Assembly (NCBI RefSeq): GCF_000203795.2
Contig: NW_006281100.1
Location: 174,535 to 238,534 of the forward strand
Direction: 5' to 3'
DNA length: 64,000 nucleotides
Source of the DNA: Batrachochytrium dendrobatidis JAM81
Taxonomy: Eukaryota > Chytridiomycota > Chytridiomycetes > Rhizophydiales
The first letter of the stretch is position 1. Each line of letters starts with the position of its first letter. This document shows, piece after piece, positions 1 through 10,289 of the stretch. Below the pieces are notes generated by a model. It had not been told where the DNA came from, did no database searches, and saw nothing but the letters and a program-made list of their open reading frames with translations. The position numbers were made by a program, and so were the translations under genes.

Positions 1-2
1 CG

Positions 3-353
3 CTTTTTGCCATTGTAAACCACGAGGGTAAAATTGATACTGGACACTACAAAGCATATGCTAAATGCCGAGATCAGTGGTTTATGTTTGATGATCATAC
101 GGTCACCATGACGACGCAAAGGGTTGCATTGGAAAGTAACGGATACATGTGCTTCTATATCCGAGATAACGCTGAATATGCGCCATCAACGATAACAGAT
201 GTGATAGAAATGAGTCAAGGGCAGCGAGTCGTTGAGCGTAAAGAAATCAAAAGCCCCAGCGGTGGGGTAAAGGTGAAAACACCCAGCAAGCCTAAACAAA
301 AACAAATTATAATTGAAGAAGAGGTGGAAGAAGGAGAGGTTCGTATGAGCTGA
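3..353 (+). CDS. USP-family ubiquitin hydrolase, C-terminal exon (5' truncated by window edge)
   Basis: The frame open from base 3 encodes the end of a ubiquitin-specific cysteine protease. It shows the catalytic histidine box (NHEGKIDTGHY, then W-F-M-F-DD), in which the GHY histidine pairs with a catalytic cysteine lying outside the window, followed by the usual closing YMCFYIRD strand. The box most resembles the SAGA-associated USP22/Ubp8 type by memory, but the subfamily cannot be fixed without the N-terminal part. After the catalytic fold come about 60 residues rich in Lys and Glu, ending at TGA 351-353. The protein would remove ubiquitin from proteins (histone H2B if Ubp8-like; inference). 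It converges on RABGGTB with a 177-base spacer. Confidence 0.85.
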   Translation, partial: LFAIVNHEGKIDTGHYKAYAKCRDQWFMFDDHTVTMTTQRVALESNGYMCFYIRDNAEYAPSTITDVIEMSQGQRVVERKEIKSPSGGVKVKTPSKPKQKQIIIEEEVEEGEVRMS

Positions 354-530
354 ATGGATTTCAAGTCTCCTCTTTTGCTCTAGTCTGATCGACTCGTCAG
401 TGCGATTGTTTTTTAATCCGTTTTGAAATACAAGTTTTTTTGAATTTAGTTTTGATTACTGGAACGAGTGAGGTGTTTATAGTCTCAAACTACCAATGTT
501 GAGATGAAAGTTTTTCAAAACACGATTTTA

Positions 531-1985
531 TTAACGGGATGAAAATAATGCGTCAATGGTGCTGGTGAGCATACAGTACCGAGGATCAACTTTGTTTAAA
601 TTACCATAGCCAAGCATGGACAATCCGCACAGTCCAAACAGAGTATGGAAAACATCGGGATTGTCTCCAGGTCGGTCAGCGATCCCACCCTCCTCATCCT
701 ACCAAAAGTATCCCAAATACAGCTGGTGAATGCCAAATATCAACAATGGATCAGCATAACCCAACCTTGTTTCACTTACCTGAGAACTCAAAATAAACTC
801 GACGAGTTTATCAGCATTGATCCAATGAATCCGATCAAGAATTGCAAGCGAAGACAACACCCACCACGAGTAGCAAACATCTTCAAGCTTTTCTGGTCTT
901 CCATTTAGTCCACCACATTTTAGTTGTCGCTCAGCAAGCCACCATCCTAGTTTATCTCTATCTACCAAATGTAGCGCATCCAAAATTGCAAGCGCACCGA
1001 CACTACAGAATACTACACATATCATCAGTCATACAAGACACTATCTCAAAGCAGCTGTTCCAAACTCGGATTCAACTCAGTAAATGGAAAAAATAATCTG
1101 CTCACTTTGTCCTGCATGGGATTCTGCTCCTGGAACACTACCAAATCCACCATCGAAATTTTGGCATGCGCTGAGATATTCTATGGCTTTTTTTGTGTCC
1201 ACCATATCAAGCTGCTTCAAGATTGACAAGCATGAAATCGCGCAATAAATAAATCTCGTATCGACTTCTCCCCAGGCATCACCAGAGAATGATCCATCTG
1301 GAAGCTGTAAAGATTGAATATCTACCATATTAAACGATTGGATAAGAGTATGCATCAGCCACTTGGATTTAGATAGGGCGGATGGTACAGATTCAGCATA
1401 GATATCAAACACGTTGAATTACATTTGCAAGTTGTAAGCGTATCTACTTTGTCAAGAGCGTCAAATGTTGCTAGAATCTGAATAGCACTAAGAGTGAAAA
1501 GCAAGTGAGGATCATGTCCTGGATGTCCGCCATATCCACCATTGCTATGACGGCACTCGAGTACTTGAGAAATCACTTGGTTTTTGTCCAGTGCATCCAT
1601 TTCCCCAAGTATAGCCAATGCAGTCGTTCCCCAGTATATTCCTGAATATAAACTGTCATTCAATGCTATAAAGTAGCAACTAATAAAATGTGATGGCTTG
1701 GAAATCAATGGTAGTTACCATTCAAACGCAAGTGACTGGTGAGCCAGTATTCCAGACTATCCCGTTTCTAATCGAATATAATCCAGCAAGTCAAAACCAT
1801 ATCCATAATAGTCATTTACAAATCTATTCACCAGTGTCGGCTCATGTTTTACACATGCTCACGACATTCAAGTGGTTCTTCAGTAAAATCTAGCTGATAG
1901 CAATAAATGCAATACTGCTTGCCTTGTCTAGACCAACAATATACTTGACATGAGCATCTTTCAGTAAAGTTTTGGTATGATCCAT
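531..1985 (-). CDS. RABGGTB: Rab geranylgeranyltransferase beta subunit
   Basis: This is the catalytic beta subunit that attaches geranylgeranyl groups to C-terminal cysteines of Rab GTPases (with the alpha subunit and REP). Six exons: 1923-1985, 1719-1767, 1423-1641, 1106-1321, 780-1012 and 531-698, summing to 948 bases (315 residues; human is 331). Prenyltransferase repeats are evident: SGIYWG-type start (NGIYWG), [28 protein letters not shown]. Zinc ligands are present: the Asp and Cys of LEDVCYSWW and the His of FHTLFG. Exon 1 joins exon 2 only through a GC donor (AAG/gcaagc); with that join the protein aligns gap-free to the animal sequence as I remember it ([13 protein letters not shown]). 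The start is the first ATG of the frame. Confidence 0.93.
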
Positions 1986-2490
1986 TTGGTGTAATCAGCA
2001 AGAGTGTTTAAATCTCAGTCTGCACAACAATTTGTTGTGGAAAATGCAATCTTGACTATAAAAGCTTTACAGCCAAATTCACGCAAAATAAAACTTGCAT
2101 TCCAGTTATTGCTTCATACAATATTCATCATATAGTGTAAAAGCTATAGTTTTGAACTCGAATTGTTCTGTTTTTACTGTCATACACTGTATGGTCACCA
2201 CATTCATCCATTGCAATTCAGATATCGAGTTCAAGTGCTCAATATTCTTGTATCTTAAAATTTCAGATCCATTCACGTTCTAGAGAAATAGTGCAATTTC
2301 AGTCATGCAATTGCTGCTTACATGCGATTCACCACTAAACTTTGTTAAGCAGTCGACGAGATTGAAGGTTTATTCTGCAAACACTCCTGTTTAGTATTCC
2401 ATTTACGTGAATTGAGTCACCATTTGACAGAGCATCATACTAATAAACTAGTCCAAACCTATCATCATAAATACTTGTTTGATATTGACA
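1986..2490. repeat. Spacer with degraded copy of the dispersed repeat family (about 2070-2300)
   Basis: The segment around 2100-2290 shares ordered words with 54575-54720, 40560-40720 and 26790-26940 (CTATAGTTTTGAACTC, CATACACTGTATGGTCACCA, a CTTGTATCTTAAA block, then CACGTTCTAG). The short reading frame in it is accidental. The rest of the spacer shows nothing I recognise. Confidence 0.5.
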
Positions 2491-3453
2491 TCACTTTAAT
2501 TCATTTTCATTGGTTTGTCTTGCGTGCGCATACTGTAGTTTTGCGTAATGCATCTGCATTGCTGGTCTACTGGATCTAGTTTGCGACTGTGACCGATAAT
2601 GCGGTGGGTTCAAGCTCATTGGAATGGATGTATGGTGATCATTACTATGCAGCCCCATCATGATAGATTCTGTTGCCAACTCTTGTTTACTGCGTGTATC
2701 TTGAATCATCTGTCTGCGTCTGCCACGATGGCTACCACCCACCTCACTTCCATTGTAATCGCCATCATCGCAATACACGTTTAAATTTCTACGATCTTCA
2801 TCACTCCATGCGTGTTCATGAATATGTTGGTTAGGGTTGGAGTGTTCGTCTATGTTTTGATGTAAGTATGTAAAACCATCTGCTGTAAGATTGCGTTTGT
2901 GATCCCGTGTAGATTTTAAAGGTAAGACAACTATCTTGGGCTCATAGTATCTAGTTTCCATATCCAATTCACCTTCTACATGCGTTAGTGGTTGAGCTGC
3001 TGCAAGCACATGTCCTGGTCGTACAACGCGTTGAAACTGGATAGATGGATGCAGTTGTGATGACTGCTCATTCACCTGTCGTTGCTGAAGCAATTCTATC
3101 TGATGTTGCTGCTGTTGAAGTTGAAGTTGTTGCATGTGTAACAGCACGGCCGTACTTTTTTCATGCATTCCCAGTCCTTGTTGTTGACTCGCACCCATGT
3201 CCAAAGCATTCAACTGTTCATTCATCCCCACTTGGTTGCTATCCCTAGGTGGAAACAATTTTGGATGATGGCGAGCAATTTCAACCGCTAGATCCAAACA
3301 CAGTTCTCCAACAAATAGAAACTGATGGGTCAGCCATCGTAATGTTGTACTGTTGATACGATGAAGCGGATACTCAAAGTTTCCTGCGCGACGAATACCT
3401 GCAAGGACAGTCGAAATAAGTACCGCATCGCTCGTGAATGGTATCAGTCGCAT
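2491..3453 (-). CDS. DUF1748-domain protein with glutamine-rich extension
   Basis: A single exon of 320 residues. The first ~70 residues (SDAVLISTVLAGIRR, later GELCLDLAVEIA) match the pattern I know for DUF1748, a small fungal family whose members are usually only about 75-80 residues long and have no firm function. Here the domain continues into ~250 residues of low-complexity sequence with a Gln-rich coil (residues ~120-150, QLQLQQQQHQ) and Arg/Ser/His-rich stretches. ATG 3453 was chosen because the domain begins right there; a longer frame starting at 3540 adds residues with no family support. A TATA-like tract (tatttatatattg) lies just upstream of the ATG. A fusion or lineage-specific tail is likely. 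Confidence 0.6.
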   Translation of the reverse strand: MRLIPFTSDAVLISTVLAGIRRAGNFEYPLHRINSTTLRWLTHQFLFVGELCLDLAVEIARHHPKLFPPRDSNQVGMNEQLNALDMGASQQQGLGMHEKSTAVLLHMQQLQLQQQQHQIELLQQRQVNEQSSQLHPSIQFQRVVRPGHVLAAAQPLTHVEGELDMETRYYEPKIVVLPLKSTRDHKRNLTADGFTYLHQNIDEHSNPNQHIHEHAWSDEDRRNLNVYCDDGDYNGSEVGGSHRGRRRQMIQDTRSKQELATESIMMGLHSNDHHTSIPMSLNPPHYRSQSQTRSSRPAMQMHYAKLQYAHARQTNENELK

Positions 3454-4434
3454 GGATTCAATATATAAATAGAGTATAATAAACGAATCGAAATAAATTA
3501 CGAACGAAACCAATGCTGACTGGCTAGGTATATACAGCAAAAATGCTTGAATAAAACAGTTTGGGCAAATGTCTAATAAAACATCTATTTTGGGTGGATT
3601 CTGTTATAAAACCGGGCACAAAAGCTTTCATCACTGGCAAAGCTTTGCTTAATGTTAATTTTGCTATCAGAAAAGCGTATGGACTCGAAAACTAATTCTA
3701 ATGCATATAATCCATTGTGATTGATGATGATTGAAGTATGGTGGTTAATGAATCTAACAAAACACCATTAGCAATATGAAGTTATGCATTGGGTGGTTAG
3801 TTATGCAGTTCAGATAAACTACGCGACATGATAAACGTATTACACTCGTCTAATGATGGAGTGTATCGGATTGACCTACAAATGTTGTTTTGAAAACAAT
3901 TATGCAATCATTGCACTGAGTAAACTGATGAATGCACTTGTATTGTAGAGACAATGTGGTGTTCAGACTGAGAATTGTCATGCAGGATCGACTAATAAAC
4001 CTGTTAGTATTGACCCAATTACATGGAACATCAGCACAATCAATTCTTGACGAATTCTACAAACCTAAGATGAATGGATAATCATGGATTTAACATTTCC
4101 ACTCACGAATCCATCCAGTGTGAACATAGTGTTGCAATAAAGTCAAAATACCAGCATGGAATCCTCAATATCTATCATTTGAATCAATACCCAAATCTCG
4201 GACCACAACGCATTTACAAATGAATGATGGTCAAGGAACGTCGAAAACATTGTTTCTGAAAATGAGATACCAAACTTGCATGAACAAAAACAAGATTTCA
4301 GCTGTCAAATTACACATTGCTATATATGTCCTACAGTTCAAATCTCAAATGAAGTAAATGCTAAATAATGGTATTTATTGCAGCCAAAACCCAACACGTT
4401 TAAAAATATGCACTGAAAGTCATCGAGTATCCGT
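3454..4434. other. Intergenic spacer, no gene seen
   Basis: About 980 AT-rich bases between the DUF1748 gene and the end of WDR82. Stop codons are frequent in all frames and no splice-joined coding segment or RNA gene was recognised. Confidence 0.5.
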
Positions 4435-6105
4435 TTACATTGATGGAATCCAAAAAGCCTGTAAAATAGATAGCAGTCCAAGTCATGCAAAACAAATCAG
4501 ATCTATTCACAAACTAAATAAAACCCCACTAAACCATTGAAACTTACTAGATTTGTGTCGGCACTTGCAAACATGAGATGTTTTGGATTAAATGCAACAA
4601 CTTTTGGTGGCTCGTGATGCCATTCCAAGGCATGAATATGGTTTCCAGTTTCGACTTCCCAATAGTGTATTTTTCCATCTTGTGATCCTATCGAGTCAAA
4701 TCACAGTGATATAAATTAATAAAAGGTTTCCACGTTGAATCAGATCTATGCAGCATCCTGACTATACAAATAGTACCTCCGATTACAAACTCCGCATCTG
4801 GTGTGAAGCATGCTTCAAATGCCATGCCCATCTGATTCATATGACCCGTAAGTCGGTGCTTAATTCCTCCATTGAATGCATCAACAATGTACATGACATT
4901 AGATGTGGTTGAGATGAGAATCAATTTTCCATCATTTGAAAATGACATGTGTGTCCATTCTGCAGCAAAATCTAAAGTAATTGGATCTTTTATGGGAAAA
5001 GTAGCAAATGGTCCCTACATACCAATACAGATGAGCAAAATAGACCAGTCCTATACATAACAGGCGGATTAGCATAACGCGAATCAAAAATACCTTGTTG
5101 TATTCTTTGATATCGTAAAGGAGAATTTTACAAGAACCAAGTCCAACTGCAAAGATGAATCCACCTTGATCAAATGCCAAGCACGGTTGACCTCCGTCAG
5201 TGTGCATGAGTCCCTGTAATAGTTGAGCAGGTGGAATGTCCATTGATTAGCTGATGACCATCAGTCTCGACAATGCAGCAAACGCTGCGTATTACACATC
5301 AAAGTGTTACCTGGCAGTTTGGAGATCGTAAATCCCAGAACCGGACCGTGTCATCGAGACTTGCAGAAAGAACACTATCATCTTGTGGCGACATGACAAG
5401 CGACACGACACTACAAAATGATGAGTTGGATGGATTTGTATGTTATGGATCTATGCCTAAAAGGCTTTACAACATCAATCCTACCGCTTTTTGTGCCCTT
5501 TGTAATAGCGAAGGTATTTATTATCATGCAGTGACATGTACCTCAGTGCGTCTAATAACTCCAATCATACAAGGTGAACAGTCAATACTTGGTCAGGATA
5601 GTTGATGTTGAAAGATCCAATAGTGATGCCATCTACGACTCACCGTCTTCTTTTGTAGAAGCATAAATAATATTGGTTGATCGATGAGTGAATCGAGCCA
5701 AAGCACATCCGTATTTTTTACTGTATATACAATTACGGCTCCTATTGAAATACTCGAAACATTAATCCGAGTAGCGAATGAATTGTCGACATGATAAAGT
5801 CATCCAAGAAACAGTATTTACTTTCCACTGCGCACATCATATATCCGAATTGATTCATCCTCAGAAGCAGTAACACAGCTGTATCCATCAGCATCAAAGT
5901 CAATAGATGTGATATGGCGAGAGTTGTCTTTGAAGACTTTGGCAACCTGGAATTGACCAAGAAGTTCTCGACTGAGAGGAATTGGACTGGTGGCAGAGAG
6001 ATGAGGATGGCTGGAGGATTGCAGAGTGTCCGTGTCTTTATTCCTGTTATTGTCCATATCCTTGAGACTACGGACATGTTTTTGGCTAGACGATGATCCG
6101 TACAT
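4435..6105 (-). CDS. WDR82: WDR82/Swd2 WD40-repeat protein (COMPASS / cleavage-polyadenylation factor subunit)
   Basis: Eight exons: 5822-6105, 5644-5741, 5485-5551, 5311-5410, 5094-5213, 4777-5014, 4548-4687 and 4435-4458 (1071 bases, 356 residues). The beta-propeller matches WDR82 throughout: [64 protein letters not shown] and the final AFWIP. In yeast and animals this protein links the Set1/COMPASS H3K4 methyltransferase to RNA polymerase II and also works in transcription termination. The last exon is only 24 bases (ends FWIPSM). The N-terminus carries about 45 extra polar residues before the conserved start; a later start within exon 1 cannot be excluded. Confidence 0.93.
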
Positions 6106-6236
6106 TTATTATTTGTGCTTGAAGAGTTTCCAAGTCCAACAATTTATGGATACTCGAATCTGTCGATTTGCTCGTCATTTTTATTTGAAGTTGACCATCA
6201 TTTATTTCAAGTCTCAATCTACTCGACTCAACCCAA

Positions 6237-7000
6237 TCATGTCAATATTCTGGCTGATATCCACTGCATTTCGCTATCATCAGGACTCCTGCCTTGACTT
6301 TTGCAATCAAATGGATGAATCATTCCATCCGATTTTGCATAGTAACAATACCCTTTATCTTTTGTCATGATTGGTAAAACTAGTTTTTCGTTTGGATCAT
6401 TGCTTAATTGTGGATGTCCTGGAATGAATCCATTTACTCGCTCCGAGTAAAACCGGCGATCTTGGCTAGTGCAATATGTCCAATCCTGTGTGGCATAGAC
6501 TAATCCATCTGCAAACGTGTATTGAGTCTGAACAATACGACAGTTATTCATCAAGTTCAATTGTGATGATGCATTTGAAATCAGTCAATGTTCTTACATT
6601 GGACGCAACACCGTATGTCCAGGTTGCACTCAGCTTTCCACCATTACAAAAATAAATGGTTCCTGATCCATGAAACCTACACAATGGGTTTGTAGTCGAT
6701 ATAATTCATAGCAAGTAGCAAACTGTTTTTTCAGCTTGAGAAATATGATGTTGCAGTTTAATCGAGTATACATACTGGCCATCTTTGAATTGTCCAGCGT
6801 AGACATTTCCATCTGGAAAAGTGTACATTCCATCTCCTTCGATCCTATTATATTTTAGTAAAATGCAATTCGTAATCGAGTTATTTCAGTCGCGACTAGA
6901 CTGATGGAATCGATGGACAAACACTGGTGGATGCAAGACAATTGTCACATTACCTGTCGTTTACTATTTGTGCATCAAACGGAGATCCTTTGAATGTCAT
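6237..7000 (-). CDS. MORN5: MORN repeat-containing protein 5
   Basis: Four exons: 6954-7000, 6776-6844, 6598-6676 and 6237-6527 (486 bases, 161 residues, the length I recall for human MORN5). N-terminal MORN repeats are visible (GDGMYTFPDGNVYAGQFKDG, then HGSGTIYF), followed by the family-specific YTFADGLVY and DRRFYSE-NG block. MORN5 is a ciliary/flagellar (sperm-tail) protein in animals, so its presence suits an organism with flagellated zoospores. It is divergent from AP-3 sigma with 158 bases between the two ATGs, a possible shared promoter. Confidence 0.88.
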
Positions 7001-7158
7001 TTCAATGTTTTCTGATGAGAATTTGGTTTAAAACCACCAAATCAGCCAACTGCCAACCTAAAGCTAATATTCTCAATGTTAATCACGTGATGAGTGATTA
7101 AATTTCACTTTTACGAGTTTAACAATCCAACGCATCGAATCTGCGTGACTGGATTATC

Positions 7159-8341
7159 ATGATCAAGGCAGTACTTATATTCAATAATCAAGGCAAGCCC
7201 AGACTAATGAACTGGTATCAACAGATGGTGTGTGGTTTGATTATTCTTGAATGCCATTGATTCACACGGACCACTGCAACACCAATTGGCCTGTACATAT
7301 CTTTGCATCCGCCTAGAATATCGATGAATGCACTTGGATGACCAACTTTAATTTGAAAAAATGATTATAGGATATTGGTCGACAGCAATGTCTTCTTAAA
7401 GAAGTTCATAGACTAGTACACAAGCGGTAAGATTTATTAGGATTTGAATCATAGATTGCATTGTAAAATGTCATGTCTTGGATCTTGTTGATTAGATTGA
7501 CTGGTTTGCAAATATTATGTATTAGTCCAAACACTGTATGCAACTTTCTAAGCGGTGGTGCGTTGCTAGGCGAGGATGTTCGCATTATATACAGAGTAAG
7601 CTTATCGTTGCTAGATGGATCCCTATTTTTAAATATAAATAGCTTGTATTCATTCAGCACTTTGTATTTTTGATGTAGCATTATGCAAGTATGTGTATTT
7701 TTCCAACGAGATGACGGCTGGTGCTTTTATTTTCATTGCTGATAGTTGTGATATGAAACAATCTCTGTAGCACTTTATTTTGTATTTGTTGCAGATGCAT
7801 CAGAGAGCGAACTAGGTAAACTCGTTTGTCAAGTGTTGTAAAACCGAGTTTCCTGGCAGGTTTTTATTAACAGATATGAATTATTTTTGTAGGAATTTTG
7901 GATTTGATTCAGGTACACTATCTATTACATTCAAGTATGTCTGGACATTATGCAAGCACATTAAAATGACAGTGCATCTATTCTTGATTGTGTAGGTGTT
8001 TGTTGAAGCTTTGGATAGAACGTTTGTCAATGTGTGCGAATTGGATCTGGTAAGCTATATTGGGTTGTATTGAAAACTTTGATGACTCTTCAATTTTGTG
8101 ATACTAACTGATATGAACGATTAGATTTTTAGACCAGAGGATGTATCCCAGATTCTTGGTGAAGTCATATCAGGTGGATTGGTAAATATCTGACTTGACA
8201 AAGTTTGTTTTCACGAGAATATTTAAACATTCTCCAGTATTTTAAACTTGTTGAAAATATGATTGTTAGGTGCTGGAAACCAATATTCAAGAAATCATGT
8301 CGACAACACATACACGCAAGTCGTCTGCAACGCATCGATAG
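7159..8341 (+). CDS. AP3S: AP-3 complex sigma subunit
   Basis: Small chain of the AP-3 adaptor, which sorts cargo from endosome/Golgi to the vacuole or lysosome. Nine exons: 7159-7227, 7371-7426, 7526-7595, 7679-7688, 7771-7815, 7893-7912, 7996-8049, 8125-8181 and 8270-8341 (453 bases, 150 residues). The longin-type fold is clear: MIKAVLIFNNQGKPRL, VCNFLSGGALLG, TLYFVFVADASESELG, VFVEALDRTFVNVCELDL, GGLVLETN; the ESELG/LDLIQ words indicate AP-3 rather than AP-1/2. The fourth exon is only 10 bases (7679-7688) and the sixth 20 bases; both are needed to keep HYATLYF and GILDLIQ. The C-terminus is shorter than in animals. Confidence 0.93.
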
Positions 8342-9108
8342 TTTCAATCAATATTAATATTGGAATTTTCAAATATTCTAGCGATAATACTAAATGGAAT
8401 GATTGCTAAATGGGCCATGTGGCAATATTATTCCGAGTTTACGCTTGTAATGGTTTATCGAGACAATTGTGTGGTCAAGCTGTACAGATACATTGGAGCA
8501 TAACTATATATTTTACTCTTACTATAAAGTACTGCGTGCATACAGTAACATCTATTAAACTATTACCACGTGTTGAACCTTGTCAGCAAACTCGCATATT
8601 TGAATGGCATGAATAGTATATAATGAACACCGTGTAATATCGTTTGGTTTGAACAGGAACTCACTTTAAACAGTCATGTGTGGTGATTGACTTGAACTCC
8701 TTTCATACACATTTTAAACCTGTTGCTTGAAATGACATTTTTGGGTTTAAAGCAGTTTTGATGTTGAGCAAGCGATTCATCAATCTTGGCTGAATTAAAT
8801 CCTTGTTGGATGCTCGTCGAAAATGATTTGATTGGTATCACATACCCAAGATTGATTGGAATGGCTTATTTAGACTAATTTTTAATATTAGCCTTTGCAT
8901 TAATACAACTGGACATGATTCACAAACTATAATTTTGAATTTGTTTTTTCTATTCACATCATAACTACATTTTACAATTGCCAGATTTACAGCAATCCAG
9001 ACATTGGATTTGACTTTGATGATTCATTTTACATGAATAAGAATTAATCCAAATTTTAACATTCAATTCCATATGACTGCACATTCAAGTGCTACACTAT
9101 ATAGAGCA
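8342..9108. other. Intergenic spacer, no gene seen
   Basis: About 770 AT-rich bases. A 68-codon frame at 8410-8616 has no family resemblance, no splice context and composition like its surroundings, so it is not annotated. Confidence 0.5.
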
Positions 9109-10152
9109 TGCAGATCGCTTTGCCAGCCATTCTCCACTGCTAGTTATTCTACTATTCCATCTGTAACTACCGAGTTGCAGTATAAACAACTATCTCCTGT
9201 ATTGGCAAGTCAGAATAGTTGATATTCAAGTCATCAGTGTGAACCATCCAGCTAACTATTGATTCAATCGCTGCAATGACAGGTGGTTGGATTGGGAAAC
9301 TTTACCTATCCAACAACCCGACACTCTGTAGGAATGATTCTCTTGGATCAGCTGCTATCACATTTTGGTAAACCGTCTTTGCAATGGAAGACAGATCGAT
9401 CAATGGGTGGATGGACTGCTGAAATACAGATTGATTCTACTATGCCTTGGGTTGCTCGATGCTTACAGACTACGAATGCATCTCGTAAAAAACCTTCAAC
9501 TCCGTCACAACGATCGTCAACTCCAGTTTCTCCAATGTCTAATACACATAGAACCATACATTCCCCGATACAGTCCAATCCAGCAGATACACATACTGAT
9601 GATCCATGGAAACGAACCATCACTTTATTGAAGCCAGCAGCACTCATGAATATCAGCGGTATAAGTGTGCTCAAAGCCAGTTGAGTTTCTTGATGGTTGT
9701 AATGTCGGAATATATCGTATGACTGATTCGGAAATAATTAAACTGCTTATACCCAGTAAAGAAATTGCACTTGAAACCAAGTGATTGCATTATTATTCAT
9801 GACGATATTGATCGAAAGTTTGGTACAATATCTCTCAAAACCGGTGGAAGTGCAAAGTAAGTGGTCAAGACGATCAATCCTCAAACCTGAATATTTCACT
9901 CACGTTTGAATCGTTGATGTTGTGTTTAGTGGTCATAATGGCATAAAATCTGTCATGAGTTCGATGGCTTCAGATGCGTTTTTGAGATTACGCGTGGGTG
10001 TTGGACGACCTGAGAATAAGGCTCATGTAGCTCGTTTTGTTTTAGAGCCATTTGATTCAATCGAACAAGTAGCTTTACACGACTCTGTTGCACCTTTGGT
10101 TCATTCCACACTGTTTAAAACTTTGTCGCAAGATTCAATCTTGCCTAAATAA
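9109..10152 (+). CDS. Peptidyl-tRNA hydrolase (bacterial/mitochondrial Pth type)
   Basis: Cleaves the ester bond of peptidyl-tRNAs released from stalled ribosomes. Exons: 9109-9198 (or -9204), 9283-9679, 9757-9856 and 9930-10152, giving 269 (or 271) residues. Family motifs: VVGLGNF start strand, catalytic His in TRHSVG, LKPAALMNISG (substrate-binding Asn), HDDID (catalytic Asp) and GHNGIKS. About 70 residues between the second and third motifs (Thr/Ser/Pro-rich, with SRKKPSTPSQRS) are an insertion compared with bacterial Pth. The ~30 residues before the domain are Ser/Thr-rich and could target mitochondria (inference). The first intron can use GT at 9199 or GC at 9205 (gcaagt), both in frame. 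Confidence 0.9.
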
Positions 10153-10289
10153 TGAAACGGCATCTAAAGCCAGACAAATTATATATTATACTCTTGAAAG
10201 TTTTCTCATTCTACTCCTATTCAAACATGACAATAGTGACATTGTGTAAATCAATGGGCTTAAATTGATTGACTGCTAGTCTGTGTTCA

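Noticed and set aside
8410..8616. 68-codon open frame (+)
   Set aside because: No family resemblance, no splice context, composition like surrounding non-coding DNA.
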